From the NCBI GenBank assembly GCA_052034745.1, contig JBPOIF010000012.1:1-33850 (forward strand): a stretch of DNA of 33,850 bases. The letters are read 5' to 3'. A model generated the notes under the pieces. The model worked only from the letters and a program-made list of their open reading frames with translations. It did no database searches and was not told where the DNA came from. Source of the DNA: UBA4124 sp052034745 (lineage in GTDB: Bacteria; Patescibacteriota; Minisyncoccia; Phycocordibacterales; UBA9973). A program made the translations under genes and the position numbers. This document shows positions 1 to 8,326 of the stretch, piece by piece. Each line of letters starts with the position of its first letter. Within the stretch, counting starts at the first letter, position 1.

Positions 1-40
1 ACAACGAAAACATCCCACCTGCGTGGGATTTTTTCGTTGT
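1..40. terminator. Long perfect hairpin, bidirectional terminator
   Basis: Outer arms 1-10 and 31-40 pair fully, and inner arms ATCCCAC (12-18) and GTGGGAT (23-29) extend the stem. T and A tracts flank the core, so it can terminate both strands. By analogy with the tRNA-Lys locus at 8560, a tRNA gene ending in GGCGC probably lies just left of the window; that is inference. Confidence 0.75.
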
Positions 41-234
41 GCGCCGGGAGCACGACAACTGCTTGTCGTGCGTCAGGATTTGAAAGGCGCAGCGCTCCGC
101 CTATAGCGGAAGCGAGCCGGGGTCGAGAGTACTTATGTCCGCGCAATGCACAAAGTGCATGAGCAGACTTAGTAACTCGTGACCAAATCCTGCCTCGTGA
201 CCACAAGAACAAATACCTAACTCGTGACCAAATC
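41..234 (-). repeat. tRNA-derived hairpin-studded repeat, copy A
   Basis: Read on the minus strand, it ends with a T-arm-like TTCAAATCCTG (rc of 74-84), then a 9-bp hairpin (arms 50-58 and 63-71, loop CTGC), then CCCGGCGC (rc of 41-48), which resembles a tRNA acceptor strand. The block CGAGCCGGGGTCGAGAG (113-129) aligns with 8748-8764 and 30280-30295. The outer flank 168-184 matches 8826-8842 at 15 of 17 bases. AACTCGTGACCAAATCCT occurs twice (173-190, 219-236). No gene was found here. Confidence 0.6.
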
Positions 235-1392
235 CTACCCCAAAAGTTTTGCGATTTTAATATTCTTGAAAATAGTAAGGTCAGGTGTGTATTGGAATGA
301 TTTGAGTACTTTGCTATAGGACTCGGCGGTAGTATTTACAAAGATATCAATTGCGCTTTTTACTTTTGGACCTTCAGCGAGTGTGGCGTACTTGGTAAAG
401 ATGGCAAAAAATGCAAGTCCTTCTTTTGTATTAATCGCACCTGCGAGTGTGTGGTGATAGTTGATAAACCCTGACTTTGCAACCAAGGCCTCTGCATACT
501 CCCCTTCAATGCCTCGCTTTTTGAGCACTCCTGGATCAATCGTTGGGACTGACATGATATCGGTAATAGCGAGATCTTTTTCATCGGCAGTCTCACTCAG
601 ATGTTCAAGCACGCGAAGGGTGAGCTCGCAGGTGGTGTAGTTCCCGGTGAGTCCTGAACCAGTAGTGAATCGTATCGACTCATTTCCCACACCATAGGTC
701 TCTTGCATATATGCAGCAAAACCGTTCGTTCCCCCGAGATACGCAAAGAGTGCATCTGCGGCGACGTTGGTCGAGTAGTCATTGATCTGCTTGATAAGCG
801 CAGAAAGTGGCGCTGATTTGAATTCATACGATTGTCCTTTTCCTGTATATGGAGCACTCCCGATCACGACAGAAATCTTTGATGCGATCGGAAGCCCCTT
901 TTCTGCTTTGAGCGCTCGAAAGAGTCCCATTTGCACGTCCTTTGGTTTGCTCTGCCAGTTAAAATAAAAATTGGGAGAAAATACGAACCTGTCAAACGTG
1001 ACGGACTTGTCGGCTCGAATAGTCTTGAGCACCTCGCGCATATGTGCAATCACAAAATGCGCATCACCTCCCCCATTGATATAGAGTGTTTTGCCCACAG
1101 GGATAAAGGTCGTGGTGAATCGAAAATCTTCGGGGAGTTTCGACAGCGCAAAGTCAAAGACATAGACCTTTGACACCGATGCCGGAATGATCCGCATATC
1201 AGCGTTGAGAGAGACTACATCCCCTCCTTCATCACGAATACACACTGCTTGCTGATCTTTTTGGAGACCGGTGTCTTTGACCAAGAGACTGCTCACTTGT
1301 GATGAGAGACTTGCCCCAAAAGTCATCGTCGGGAGAATGATAATGAGGATAAAGAGCCCGAGGCCTTGCTGTACGGTCCGTGAAATATGCAT
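235..1392 (-). CDS. D-alanyl-D-alanine carboxypeptidase, peptidase S13 / PBP4-like
   Basis: A penicillin-binding-protein-type serine hydrolase that trims D-Ala from peptidoglycan stem peptides outside the membrane. All three active-site motifs are visible: S72-x-x-K75 in PASVSK, S207-T-N209 in YSTN, and K306-S-G308 in AKSG. The chosen 385-residue product begins MHIS and has one hydrophobic N-terminal segment (about residues 11-27), fitting a signal peptide or anchor. The longer frame (to 1461) would run back through the terminator at 1447-1473 and the -10 box at 1399-1404, so the inner ATG is preferred. It is shorter than E. coli DacB, as expected if the extra inserted domains of class C enzymes are reduced. 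Confidence 0.85.
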   Translation of the reverse strand: MHISRTVQQGLGLFILIIILPTMTFGASLSSQVSSLLVKDTGLQKDQQAVCIRDEGGDVVSLNADMRIIPASVSKVYVFDFALSKLPEDFRFTTTFIPVGKTLYINGGGDAHFVIAHMREVLKTIRADKSVTFDRFVFSPNFYFNWQSKPKDVQMGLFRALKAEKGLPIASKISVVIGSAPYTGKGQSYEFKSAPLSALIKQINDYSTNVAADALFAYLGGTNGFAAYMQETYGVGNESIRFTTGSGLTGNYTTCELTLRVLEHLSETADEKDLAITDIMSVPTIDPGVLKKRGIEGEYAEALVAKSGFINYHHTLAGAINTKEGLAFFAIFTKYATLAEGPKVKSAIDIFVNTTAESYSKVLKSFQYTPDLTIFKNIKIAKLLG

Positions 1393-1398
1393 AGCTAT

Positions 1399-1404
1399 AG
1401 TATA
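1399..1404 (-). promoter_or_regulatory. -10 box of the carboxypeptidase gene
   Basis: TATACT on the minus strand lies only 6 bases before the ATG at 1392, so the transcript would start at or next to the start codon (leaderless or nearly so). No ribosome binding site is visible. Confidence 0.55.
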
Positions 1405-1446
1405 CAGACGATTGAGAAGAAGAACTATTTCATTCCCTTTTACACC

Positions 1447-1473
1447 AAAGACCAGCCACAAGGGCTGGTCTTT
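1447..1473. terminator. Terminator hairpin after clpB
   Basis: GACCAGCC (1450-1457) pairs with GGCTGGTC (1463-1470) around a 5-base loop, with AAA before and TTT after. It lies 10 bases past the clpB stop and upstream of the carboxypeptidase promoter, separating the two genes. Confidence 0.65.
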
Positions 1474-1482
1474 GGGAGAATG

Positions 1483-4182
1483 CTACAAAATATGTTTCAC
1501 TTTCGAAGCACCCTGGGTAAAAGAACGAGAACGTTTCGCTTTTATATGTCGAGTGCTGATGAGGACGTCATCACCGCTCATGGAAACGCCGACCGTATCC
1601 CCTTCGACAATTGTCTTTTGGATGATACGTTCTGCAATCGGATTCAGAATCTTTGTCTGAATCAACCGATTGAGGGGCCGTGCCCCATATTGAGGATTAT
1701 AGCCGACACGCGCGAGGTATGAAAGCACTTCATCACTGATTGATACTTCGATCTGCTTTTCTTTGAGACGACTGAGTATCTGCATCGTGCGAATACTGAC
1801 GATTTGTTTGATTGCAGTATGTGAGAGAACATCAAAGACGACGATCTCATCGATACGATTGAGAAACTCTGGTCGGAAATAATCCTTGAGCGAATCTTCG
1901 ACCTTGGTCTTCATGTGTTCATACTCAGTCTCTTCGGTATTGGTATGGAAACCAATCGTTTCCATCTTTTGGATATACTGACTACCGATGTTACTCGTCA
2001 TGATGATGATCGCATTTTTGAAGTTGACGGGACGGCCTTTTGCGTCAGTGAGTCTCCCTTCATCGAGCACCTGGAGGAGGATGTTAAAGACTTCGGGATG
2101 TGCTTTTTCGATCTCATCAAACAGGATGACTGCGTACGGACGATGACGTACCTGCTCCGTGAGCTGTCCACTTTCATCATAGCCAACATAACCTGGGGGA
2201 GAACCAATGAGCTTTGAGACACTGTGTCGCTCCATGTACTCGCTCATGTCGACACGGATAAGTGCACGATCATCGTTGAACATAAATTCGGCAAGTGCCT
2301 TGGTGAGCTCGGTCTTTCCAACCCCTGTCGGTCCAAGAAAGAGGAACGATCCAATCGGACGGTTCGGATCTCCGATCCCTGCACGGTTGCGACGGATGAC
2401 ATGCGAGATCTTTTGCACTGCTTCATCCTGTCCCACGACACGACGTCTGAGCTCGTCTTCCATGTTGATGAGCTTGTCGCGTTCTTCTTCGAGCATTTTG
2501 ACGAGCGGTACTCCTGTCCACCGTGCGACCACTTGTGCAATGTCTTCTTGGGTAATCTCTTCTTTGAGGACGCGACGAACCTTTTGGAGTTTCTTGAGGC
2601 GCGCCATCTTTGCATCGAGTTCAGTCGTGAGCATCGGGATATGTCCGTAGCGGATCTCCGCGGCACGACCGAGGTCTGCGCGCTGTTCGGCAGCATCTGA
2701 TTCGTTGCGAAGCGTCTCGAGATCCTTGCGAAGTTTTGCGATGTCATTCAAGAGACCCTTTTCAGTCTTCCATTTTGTTTCGAGCTCTTTTGTTTTTTCA
2801 CTGACATTGGCGATCTCTGTTTCGATGTCTTTGATGCGAGTCTTGGTCGTCTTGTGGTCGATTTCTTTTTCGAGATCTTTTTTGAGTGCTTCTTTTTCTA
2901 TCTCAAGACGCATGATCTTGCGATGTGCTTCTTCGAGTACGACTGGTTTGTTTTCGAGTGCCATACGAAGTGCACTCGATGCTTCATCGAGAAGGTCCAC
3001 TGCCTTGTCAGGCAAATAACGGTTCGTAATGTAGCGTGTCGAGAGCTGTACTGCTGCAATAAGCGCATCATCGGTGATATGCACCCCGTGATACAGTTCA
3101 TACTTTTCTTTGAGTCCTCGAAGGATAGCGATTGCGTCTTCTTGGTTTGGTTCTTCGATATACACCGGCTGAAAGCGACGCGCCAGTGCAGCGTCTTTTT
3201 CGATATACTTTTGATACTCTTTGAGAGTCGTCGCACCGATTGCGCGTACTTCTCCGCGAGAAAGTGCGGGCTTGAGCATATTTGCCATATCCATCATCCC
3301 TTCTGCAGCGCCTGCGCCAACGATTGTGTGAATCTCATCGATGAACAAGATAACCTTGCCATCAGCACGCTCGACTTCTTTGAGAATATTTTTGAGTCGT
3401 TCTTCAAACTCACCACGGTACTTTGTCCCTGCGAGAAGTGACCCGAGATCGAGAGAGACGAGCTCTTTGTCCTTGAGTGATTCTGACACGTCTCCACGAG
3501 CAATTCGATTTGCGAGCCCTTCTACCACTGCAGTCTTTCCTGTACCTGGCTCTCCGATCAAGAGAGGGTTGTTCTTGGTGCGACGAGACAGTATCTGCAT
3601 CACGCGCATGATTTCGGCATCACGCCCAATGACGGGATCGAGCTTGTCTTCACGAGCGAGCTTGGTGAGGTTGCGCGTGTACTTGGTGAGCATGCGAAAC
3701 TTTTTGCTCCCACTCGTATCTGAAGTGCGGTTGTTTCGAACATCGAGAATCGCGCCCGAGACTTGTGCGCGATCGATCTTGAATCGATCGACAAGTTCTG
3801 ACACTTGGTTGCGCACATCAAGCAGCGCAAGAAACAAGTGCTCGGTTGAAACAAAGTTGTCTTTGAGTTCTGCAGCGGTCTTGAGAGATTGTTCGATCAC
3901 CTGCGCGAGATCTGCGGTGAGAAACATCTGGTACGACGGAGCAACTGTTGTCTGTCCGTCTGCAGACTCGATACTCTCGAGCACTGAGTCGGTCAAATGA
4001 ATCGTATCGATATCGAGACGGTCGAGAATAGAGATGACATTTGACTCTTCTTGGACAAGAAGAGCAGCAAGGAGGTGGATCGTCGAGACGTTGTTTTGCC
4101 CACGCTCAATCGCGAGCTCGTGAGCTCGTTTGATCGCCTCTTTTGCTTTTGTGGTGAATTGGTGAAGTGGAGGCATATCCAT
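1483..4182 (-). CDS. clpB: ATP-dependent disaggregase ClpB
   Basis: Hexameric AAA+ unfoldase that, with DnaK, rescues aggregated proteins. The 899 residues show the full ClpB order: double Clp-N repeats (about 1-150), NBD1 with Walker A GEPGTGKT (210-217) and Walker B VILFIDE, a coiled-coil middle domain (about 410-540) of full ClpB length, then NBD2 with GPTGVGKT (617-624), VILFDEIEKAHPEV and TSNIGSQ. GARPLNR near the C terminus is the sensor-2 region. The long middle domain separates it from ClpA and ClpC, and no ClpP-binding IGF/L loop was noticed. A second ATG two codons in (4176) is equally possible. The 143 bases upstream contain no recognisable CIRCE element, and no second ORF was supported there. 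Confidence 0.93.
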   Translation of the reverse strand: MDMPPLHQFTTKAKEAIKRAHELAIERGQNNVSTIHLLAALLVQEESNVISILDRLDIDTIHLTDSVLESIESADGQTTVAPSYQMFLTADLAQVIEQSLKTAAELKDNFVSTEHLFLALLDVRNQVSELVDRFKIDRAQVSGAILDVRNNRTSDTSGSKKFRMLTKYTRNLTKLAREDKLDPVIGRDAEIMRVMQILSRRTKNNPLLIGEPGTGKTAVVEGLANRIARGDVSESLKDKELVSLDLGSLLAGTKYRGEFEERLKNILKEVERADGKVILFIDEIHTIVGAGAAEGMMDMANMLKPALSRGEVRAIGATTLKEYQKYIEKDAALARRFQPVYIEEPNQEDAIAILRGLKEKYELYHGVHITDDALIAAVQLSTRYITNRYLPDKAVDLLDEASSALRMALENKPVVLEEAHRKIMRLEIEKEALKKDLEKEIDHKTTKTRIKDIETEIANVSEKTKELETKWKTEKGLLNDIAKLRKDLETLRNESDAAEQRADLGRAAEIRYGHIPMLTTELDAKMARLKKLQKVRRVLKEEITQEDIAQVVARWTGVPLVKMLEEERDKLINMEDELRRRVVGQDEAVQKISHVIRRNRAGIGDPNRPIGSFLFLGPTGVGKTELTKALAEFMFNDDRALIRVDMSEYMERHSVSKLIGSPPGYVGYDESGQLTEQVRHRPYAVILFDEIEKAHPEVFNILLQVLDEGRLTDAKGRPVNFKNAIIIMTSNIGSQYIQKMETIGFHTNTEETEYEHMKTKVEDSLKDYFRPEFLNRIDEIVVFDVLSHTAIKQIVSIRTMQILSRLKEKQIEVSISDEVLSYLARVGYNPQYGARPLNRLIQTKILNPIAERIIQKTIVEGDTVGVSMSGDDVLISTRHIKAKRSRSFTQGASKVKHIL

Positions 4183-4325
4183 ATGAAATAAAAGAATAAC
4201 TAACTAATCAAAAAGATTGTACCGACAAGGACAAACAAACAAAAACAACCGTGCAGACAAAAGGGATATATCAGAGTGACTGTATAGCTTGACTATAGCA
4301 AAAAAGGAGGTTTTTTTCCAGTCGG

Positions 4326-5534
4326 CTAAAGCCTATTATATTTACGAAAAACTGAGGCAAAAGCTTTCAAAAGTTTGTCGATATCTCTCTTTGTGGTCAT
4401 GCGCCCAAAAGAGACACGGACTGCTCCCCACCCTGCCCCATACAGAGTCTCAACAATTGACGACTCGTTTTCGTCACTATTGCTGCAGGCACTCTTTGCA
4501 GAAACTGCAATACCACGCGCATCGAGCTCAAGCACAAGAAGCTCGCTGTCAAACCCAGGAATCGCAACATGGCTGATATGCGGTGAACGCGGATGTGAAG
4601 CACCTGTGATACGAAATGCGGGAAACTGTTGCAGAAGTGTCGTTTCAAAATAATCCCGAAGAAAACTCACGCGCGCAGTCTCAGCCTCGCGCATCGTCAC
4701 CGCCTTTTCAAGTGCATATGAAAATTCATGCACTAGTTCAACAGGAACGGTGCCTGGACGAAGTCCTTGTTCTTGTCCTCCTCCAAAGGCAAGTGGCTTG
4801 AGCGAAAGTGACCGCCTCTTGTACAAGAGCCCCACCCCTTTGTGACTATAAAGCTTCGTCGCACCGAGGGTCATCATGTCGACACCGAGCGATGGGATGC
4901 GGAGCTCGGCGTGACACGGCGCTTGTGTTGCATCAGTATGAAAAACAAAGATCACTTCAGGGAGCTCTTTGCGAAGTTTGCGAATACGCTTTGCAAGAAG
5001 TGCAATTGGTTGGACGGTGCCGATCTCGTTGCTCACATACATCACCGTGACGAGAACTGCTTTTGCTGTCGGAGGAATCATGAGATGCTTTGGATCAACA
5101 ACTCCTTCACCAAGAGGCATGATGGTGTGTTGTACCCCACGCGCCGTAAACGACTCGATCGCTTCTGCAACTGCTGCATGCTCGAGTGCGCTCGAGATAA
5201 CAACGATATCTTCAAGAGGGATCCCCTGAAACTGCCATTGTTGCAAAAGACCCACAATGGCAAGATTGTCGCTCTCTGTCGCACCTGAGGTAAAGATGAT
5301 CTCATCTGCTTGCACCCCAAGAGAGCGCGAAACACGAGATCGAGCATCTCGAACATACCCCGCGAGAAGCACCCCTTCGCGATGAAGGGCACCAGGATTT
5401 GCACCCAAAACCTCCACAGGGATCTTTGGAATTGCACGAATCATCGACATATCAAGCGGTGTACTTGACGCATAGTCAAGATAAGTGCGAGATTTTCCTT
5501 TATTTATAAGTTTAAAACGCTTGAAAAATAGCAT
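4326..5534 (-). CDS. Cysteine desulfurase-like PLP enzyme (NifS/IscS family)
   Basis: Class V aminotransferase that would move cysteine sulfur to an active-site cysteine for Fe-S clusters or tRNA thiolation. Visible: SGATESDN (about 83-90), EH119 stacking on PLP, FHTDATQ (198-204), PLP lysine K227 in GATKLY, GGGQEQGLRPGT (251-262), and catalytic C350 in SAKSACSNSDE. The usual His before the PLP lysine (SGHK) is Thr here, which is unusual. Length (402) is normal. No IscU- or SufU-like scaffold gene lies nearby, so the sulfur acceptor is unknown. The gene is divergent from the DUF4446 gene with only 23 bases between the start codons. Confidence 0.85.
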   Translation of the reverse strand: MLFFKRFKLINKGKSRTYLDYASSTPLDMSMIRAIPKIPVEVLGANPGALHREGVLLAGYVRDARSRVSRSLGVQADEIIFTSGATESDNLAIVGLLQQWQFQGIPLEDIVVISSALEHAAVAEAIESFTARGVQHTIMPLGEGVVDPKHLMIPPTAKAVLVTVMYVSNEIGTVQPIALLAKRIRKLRKELPEVIFVFHTDATQAPCHAELRIPSLGVDMMTLGATKLYSHKGVGLLYKRRSLSLKPLAFGGGQEQGLRPGTVPVELVHEFSYALEKAVTMREAETARVSFLRDYFETTLLQQFPAFRITGASHPRSPHISHVAIPGFDSELLVLELDARGIAVSAKSACSNSDENESSIVETLYGAGWGAVRVSFGRMTTKRDIDKLLKAFASVFRKYNRL

Positions 5535-5557
5535 AGAAAGGTATAGAATAGCACGCT
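5535..5557. promoter_or_regulatory. Compact divergent promoter
   Basis: Only 23 bases separate two divergent ATGs. The near-palindromic GGTATAGAATAGC (5540-5552) can supply a -10 box to each side: TATAGA/TAGAAT on the plus strand and TATTCT/TATACC on the minus strand. Both transcripts would have almost no leader. Assignment is by eye. Confidence 0.45.
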
Positions 5558-6031
5558 ATGGAAGGGGTCTCATCCACAGTGGTTATTGTAGCATTTACAG
5601 GTATAGGAGTATGTCTCCTCATTCTCATTGGTGTCGTCATCCATCTCCGCCGGCGTCTCCGCTCTTTTATGACAGGAAAAGACGGATCCTCCCTCGAAGC
5701 GACGCTCTCTTGGCTCACCCAAAAGATTGCTGCAATAGACGAAACGCTTGATACACACAAACAGGGACTCGAGTATATCGACCGAAGAGTCAAACGCAGC
5801 GTGCGTGGCTACTCACTCATTCGCTACGATGCCTACATCGGCGCGGGAGGAGCACAGAGTTTCTCCACAGGACTTCTCGACGAACATGCAGACGGATTTA
5901 TCCTCTCTGTTGTTGCAAATCGAAACCATACCGGTGTCTACGCAAAGCGAATAAACAGAGGCGTTGCAGAATCAAGCCTGACCGAAGAAGAGACCCAAGC
6001 ACTCCAAGAAGCAAAAAACGCTATCAAATAA
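5558..6031 (+). CDS. DUF4446 family membrane-anchored protein
   Basis: A 157-residue protein with one N-terminal transmembrane helix (about 8-28, followed by RRRLR), a heptad-like segment (about 40-75), then the DUF4446 block: YDAYIGAGGAQSFSTGLLD, a D-G-x-x-L-S-x-V strand, HTGVYAKRI and a C-terminal LTEEE helix. The family is widespread in Firmicutes and in these small genomes, but its role is unknown. The gene precedes infB by 15 bases and may be cotranscribed with it. Confidence 0.75.
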   Translation: MEGVSSTVVIVAFTGIGVCLLILIGVVIHLRRRLRSFMTGKDGSSLEATLSWLTQKIAAIDETLDTHKQGLEYIDRRVKRSVRGYSLIRYDAYIGAGGAQSFSTGLLDEHADGFILSVVANRNHTGVYAKRINRGVAESSLTEEETQALQEAKNAIK

Positions 6032-6046
6032 TCCCCCACCTATTTT

Positions 6047-7534
6047 ATGAATACACCACAGACAACACGCCCTCCGATCGTCGCCATCATGGGACATATC
6101 GACCACGGCAAGTCGACACTCCTTGATTACATCCGCAAGACACAAATCGTCGCAAGTGAAGCGGGCGGTATCACTCAACACTTATCTGCGTATGAAATCA
6201 GTGTCCCCTACCAAGGAGCACAGCGTGGTATCACATTCCTCGACACCCCAGGACATGCGGCGTTTACCGGCATGCGTGAACGTGGCGCATCTGCTGCAGA
6301 TATCGGCATCCTCGTCGTCTCTGCCGAAGACGGAGTCAAGGCACAGACCATCGAAGCACTCAACACTATTCGCGCAGCAAAGATCCCTTTTATTGTTGCT
6401 ATCAACAAGATCGATCGTCCTGGTGCAAACATCGAAAAAACAAAACTCTCTCTCGCCGAACAAGAAGTGCTCGTTGAAGGATTTGGTGGATCGATCCCCT
6501 TTGTTGCGATCTCAGCACTCGTCGGCACGGGAGTGAACGATCTCCTTGAGACGATACTGCTCGTCTGCGACATGGAACAAATAAGTGCAGATGCAAGTGC
6601 TCAAGCAGAAGGGCTCGTCATCGAAAGCAACCTCGATCCAAAACGAGGAATCGCCGCAACAATCATCATCAAAAACGGCACTCTCAAAAAAGGGCAGTTT
6701 GTCGTCGCAGGAACAGGACTGACGACTACCCGTATCATGGAAAACTTCCTTGGAAAGACCGTCGACGCAGCCTCTCCAAGTATGCCGGTTCGTCTCGTCG
6801 GATTTGACGAACTCCCTGAAGTGGGAAGTGCAATACGCGTCTTTGACAAAAAGCGCGACGCCGAAGACTTCATCTCAAAGCACAAACTCTCCTCAACAAA
6901 AGACAACTACGCGCAGATGATTGGTTCTGACACCAAGGTCGTCCCTCTCATCATCAAAACCGATGTCTTTGGTACCACCGAAGCAATCGAACGCGAGCTT
7001 TCAAAAATAGCAGTTGAAGGTCTCACCCTTAAAATCATCGGGAAAGGTATCGGAGCTATTTCCGAAAATGATATCCGTCTCGCTCAATCAGACAAGGAGT
7101 CCATCATCATCGGATTTAACGTATCCCTCGATGCACGAGCTCGTGAAGCAAATGAAAATGCAGGAACAACCGTGCATACCTTTACGATCATCTACAAACT
7201 CCTCGAATGGCTCACCGAAGAACTCGAGCGCCGACGTCCTCGCAAAGAGATTCGTGAAATAATTGGAAGCGCAAAGATCCTCAAGACATTTTCAAAAACA
7301 AAAGAACGCCAAGTCATCGGCTGTCGTGTCGACTCAGGCAAACTCCTCGAAGGAGCAAAGATCACGCTTCTGCGAAGAGACTTCCCTCTTGCCACCGGTA
7401 CCGTCATCGAAATCCAACACGCGAAACAACGCGTAAAAGAGATTGGTGAAGGAGAGTGTGGTATGCTCATCGAGTGTAAAACTGACAGTGCTCCGGGAGA
7501 TATCATTGAAGCATTTGTCATGGTGACAAAATAA
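6047..7534 (+). CDS. infB: Translation initiation factor IF-2, minimal form
   Basis: GTPase that delivers initiator fMet-tRNA to the 30S subunit and promotes 70S joining. At 495 residues it starts almost directly with the G domain: GHIDHGKS (G1), GGITQH (G2), DTPGH (G3), NKID (G4) and SAL (G5). Domain II, the C1 domain (around KTDVFGTTEAIERELSK) and the C2 fMet-binding domain up to the C terminus are all present. The long variable N-terminal region of E. coli IF-2 is absent. G1 has Ile and Ser in place of the usual Val and Thr. rbfA follows 4 bases later. No Shine-Dalgarno motif precedes the ATG. Confidence 0.95.
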   Translation: MNTPQTTRPPIVAIMGHIDHGKSTLLDYIRKTQIVASEAGGITQHLSAYEISVPYQGAQRGITFLDTPGHAAFTGMRERGASAADIGILVVSAEDGVKAQTIEALNTIRAAKIPFIVAINKIDRPGANIEKTKLSLAEQEVLVEGFGGSIPFVAISALVGTGVNDLLETILLVCDMEQISADASAQAEGLVIESNLDPKRGIAATIIIKNGTLKKGQFVVAGTGLTTTRIMENFLGKTVDAASPSMPVRLVGFDELPEVGSAIRVFDKKRDAEDFISKHKLSSTKDNYAQMIGSDTKVVPLIIKTDVFGTTEAIERELSKIAVEGLTLKIIGKGIGAISENDIRLAQSDKESIIIGFNVSLDARAREANENAGTTVHTFTIIYKLLEWLTEELERRRPRKEIREIIGSAKILKTFSKTKERQVIGCRVDSGKLLEGAKITLLRRDFPLATGTVIEIQHAKQRVKEIGEGECGMLIECKTDSAPGDIIEAFVMVTK

Positions 7535-7538
7535 TCCT

Positions 7539-7865
7539 ATGCATGATCGCAAACAAAAAAAAGAAGAACAAATCAAAGAGATCGTCGCTCGCTTTATCGA
7601 ACGAGAAAGCAACAAGACTGCCCTCATCACGGTGACCCGTGTTGAACTCGATGAAAAGGGACGCACCGGCACCATCTATATCAGTGTCATGCCTGTAGAT
7701 GGTGAAGCGTCAGCGCTCAACTTCCTCAAACGCAAACGTATCGAGATAAAGGAGGCGCTCAAAGATGGTCTTGCAATCCACCCGATCCCCTTCATTGATG
7801 TTGCGATTGACGAAGGAGAAAAAGCAAGACAAACTATAGACGCACTCCTTGCGAGTGACAAGTAG
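7539..7865 (+). CDS. rbfA: Ribosome-binding factor A
   Basis: Small KH-fold protein that matures the 30S subunit and the 16S rRNA 5' end. The 108 residues show the family pattern: an N-terminal helix, ITVTRVELDEKGRTGTIYISVMP strands, FLKRKRIEIKEALK helix, IHPIPFIDVAIDEGEKA, and the terminal ID-LL motif. Its position straight after infB is the classic nusA-infB-rbfA order. The gene starts ATGCATG without a visible ribosome binding site. tRNA-Cys follows 22 bases past the stop. Confidence 0.9.
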   Translation: MHDRKQKKEEQIKEIVARFIERESNKTALITVTRVELDEKGRTGTIYISVMPVDGEASALNFLKRKRIEIKEALKDGLAIHPIPFIDVAIDEGEKARQTIDALLASDK

Positions 7866-7887
7866 TACCCCGTATCCGTTTGGATAT

Positions 7888-7959
7888 GGCCCGATGGCCA
7901 AGTGGTAAGGCAGAGATCTGCAAAATCTCTATACGCGAGTTCGATTCTCGCTCGGGCCT
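7888..7959 (+). tRNA. tRNA-Cys(GCA)
   Basis: Acceptor GGCCCGA pairs with TCGGGCC. D-arm GCC/GGC, anticodon stem GAGAT/ATCTC with loop CTGCAAA (anticodon GCA), and T-arm GCGAG/CTCGC are all intact. Discriminator U73 is the cysteine identity base. CCA is not encoded. Confidence 0.95.
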
Positions 7960-7961
7960 CA

Positions 7962-8145
7962 AGGTATACAGTATGTATACCCACCTCTCAGAGCGAGAAT
8001 CGAACTCGTGAAAGGGGTCGGGAAAACACTCTGTTTTCCCGTGGAGGAAGGATTGGGAAAACCGTAGGTTTCCCAGGAGTGAGATAGCGAAGCGTCTCGC
8101 TCGGGCCTCATTCAGTGAACGTGCTGAATTCTTTTCACTTTTATA
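7962..8145. repeat. tRNA-Cys-derived hairpin repeat
   Basis: An 18-base perfect inverted copy of the tRNA-Cys T-arm (7936-7953) lies at 7991-8008, and a 16-base direct copy of the tRNA 3' end (7946-7961 region) lies at 8095-8110. Between them are two long hairpins with similar stems: CGGGAAAACA/TGTTTTCCCG (8019-8028, 8032-8041) and TGGGAAAACC/GGTTTCCCA (8054-8063, 8067-8075). Both tRNA 3' copies are followed by short inverted repeats (GTATAC pair near 7964-7980; ATTCAG/CTGAAT near 8110-8129). No ORF is supported. Confidence 0.6.
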
Positions 8146-8152
8146 TTGCATT

Positions 8153-8235
8153 GCCCAGGTGATGGAATGGTAGACATAGGGGACTTAAAATCCCCAGGCC
8201 GCAAGGCCGTGTGGGTTCGAGTCCCACCCCGGGCA
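8153..8235 (+). tRNA. tRNA-Leu(UAA)
   Basis: Acceptor GCCCAGG/CCCGGGC has one A-C mismatch. Anticodon stem GGGGA/TCCCC closes loop CTTAAAA (anticodon TAA). A long variable arm (GGCCGCAAGGCC) marks a class II tRNA, and T-arm GTGGG/CCCAC is intact. Discriminator A. Unlike many bacterial tRNA-Leu(UAA) genes, it has no intron. The bases to 8326 hold only a 7-bp ATAGTAC/GTACTAT inverted repeat. Confidence 0.93.
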
Positions 8236-8326
8236 CAATAGTACACAGAAGCTTCTTTACAAGAATAGAAATCTCTTGAAAGTTTAAGATTGATATAGTA
8301 CTATCGTATTTGCGTTACCATCATAT

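Noticed and set aside
2854..3441. Long plus-strand ORF inside clpB
   Set aside because: It is antisense to the conserved ClpB coding sequence, with a biased composition and no recognisable domain; the same holds for the other long antisense frames in clpB, gyrA and hisS.
4183..4325. CIRCE-type heat-shock operator before clpB
   Set aside because: No TTAGCACTC-N9-GAGTGCTAA-like repeat; only a short TATAG inverted repeat is present.
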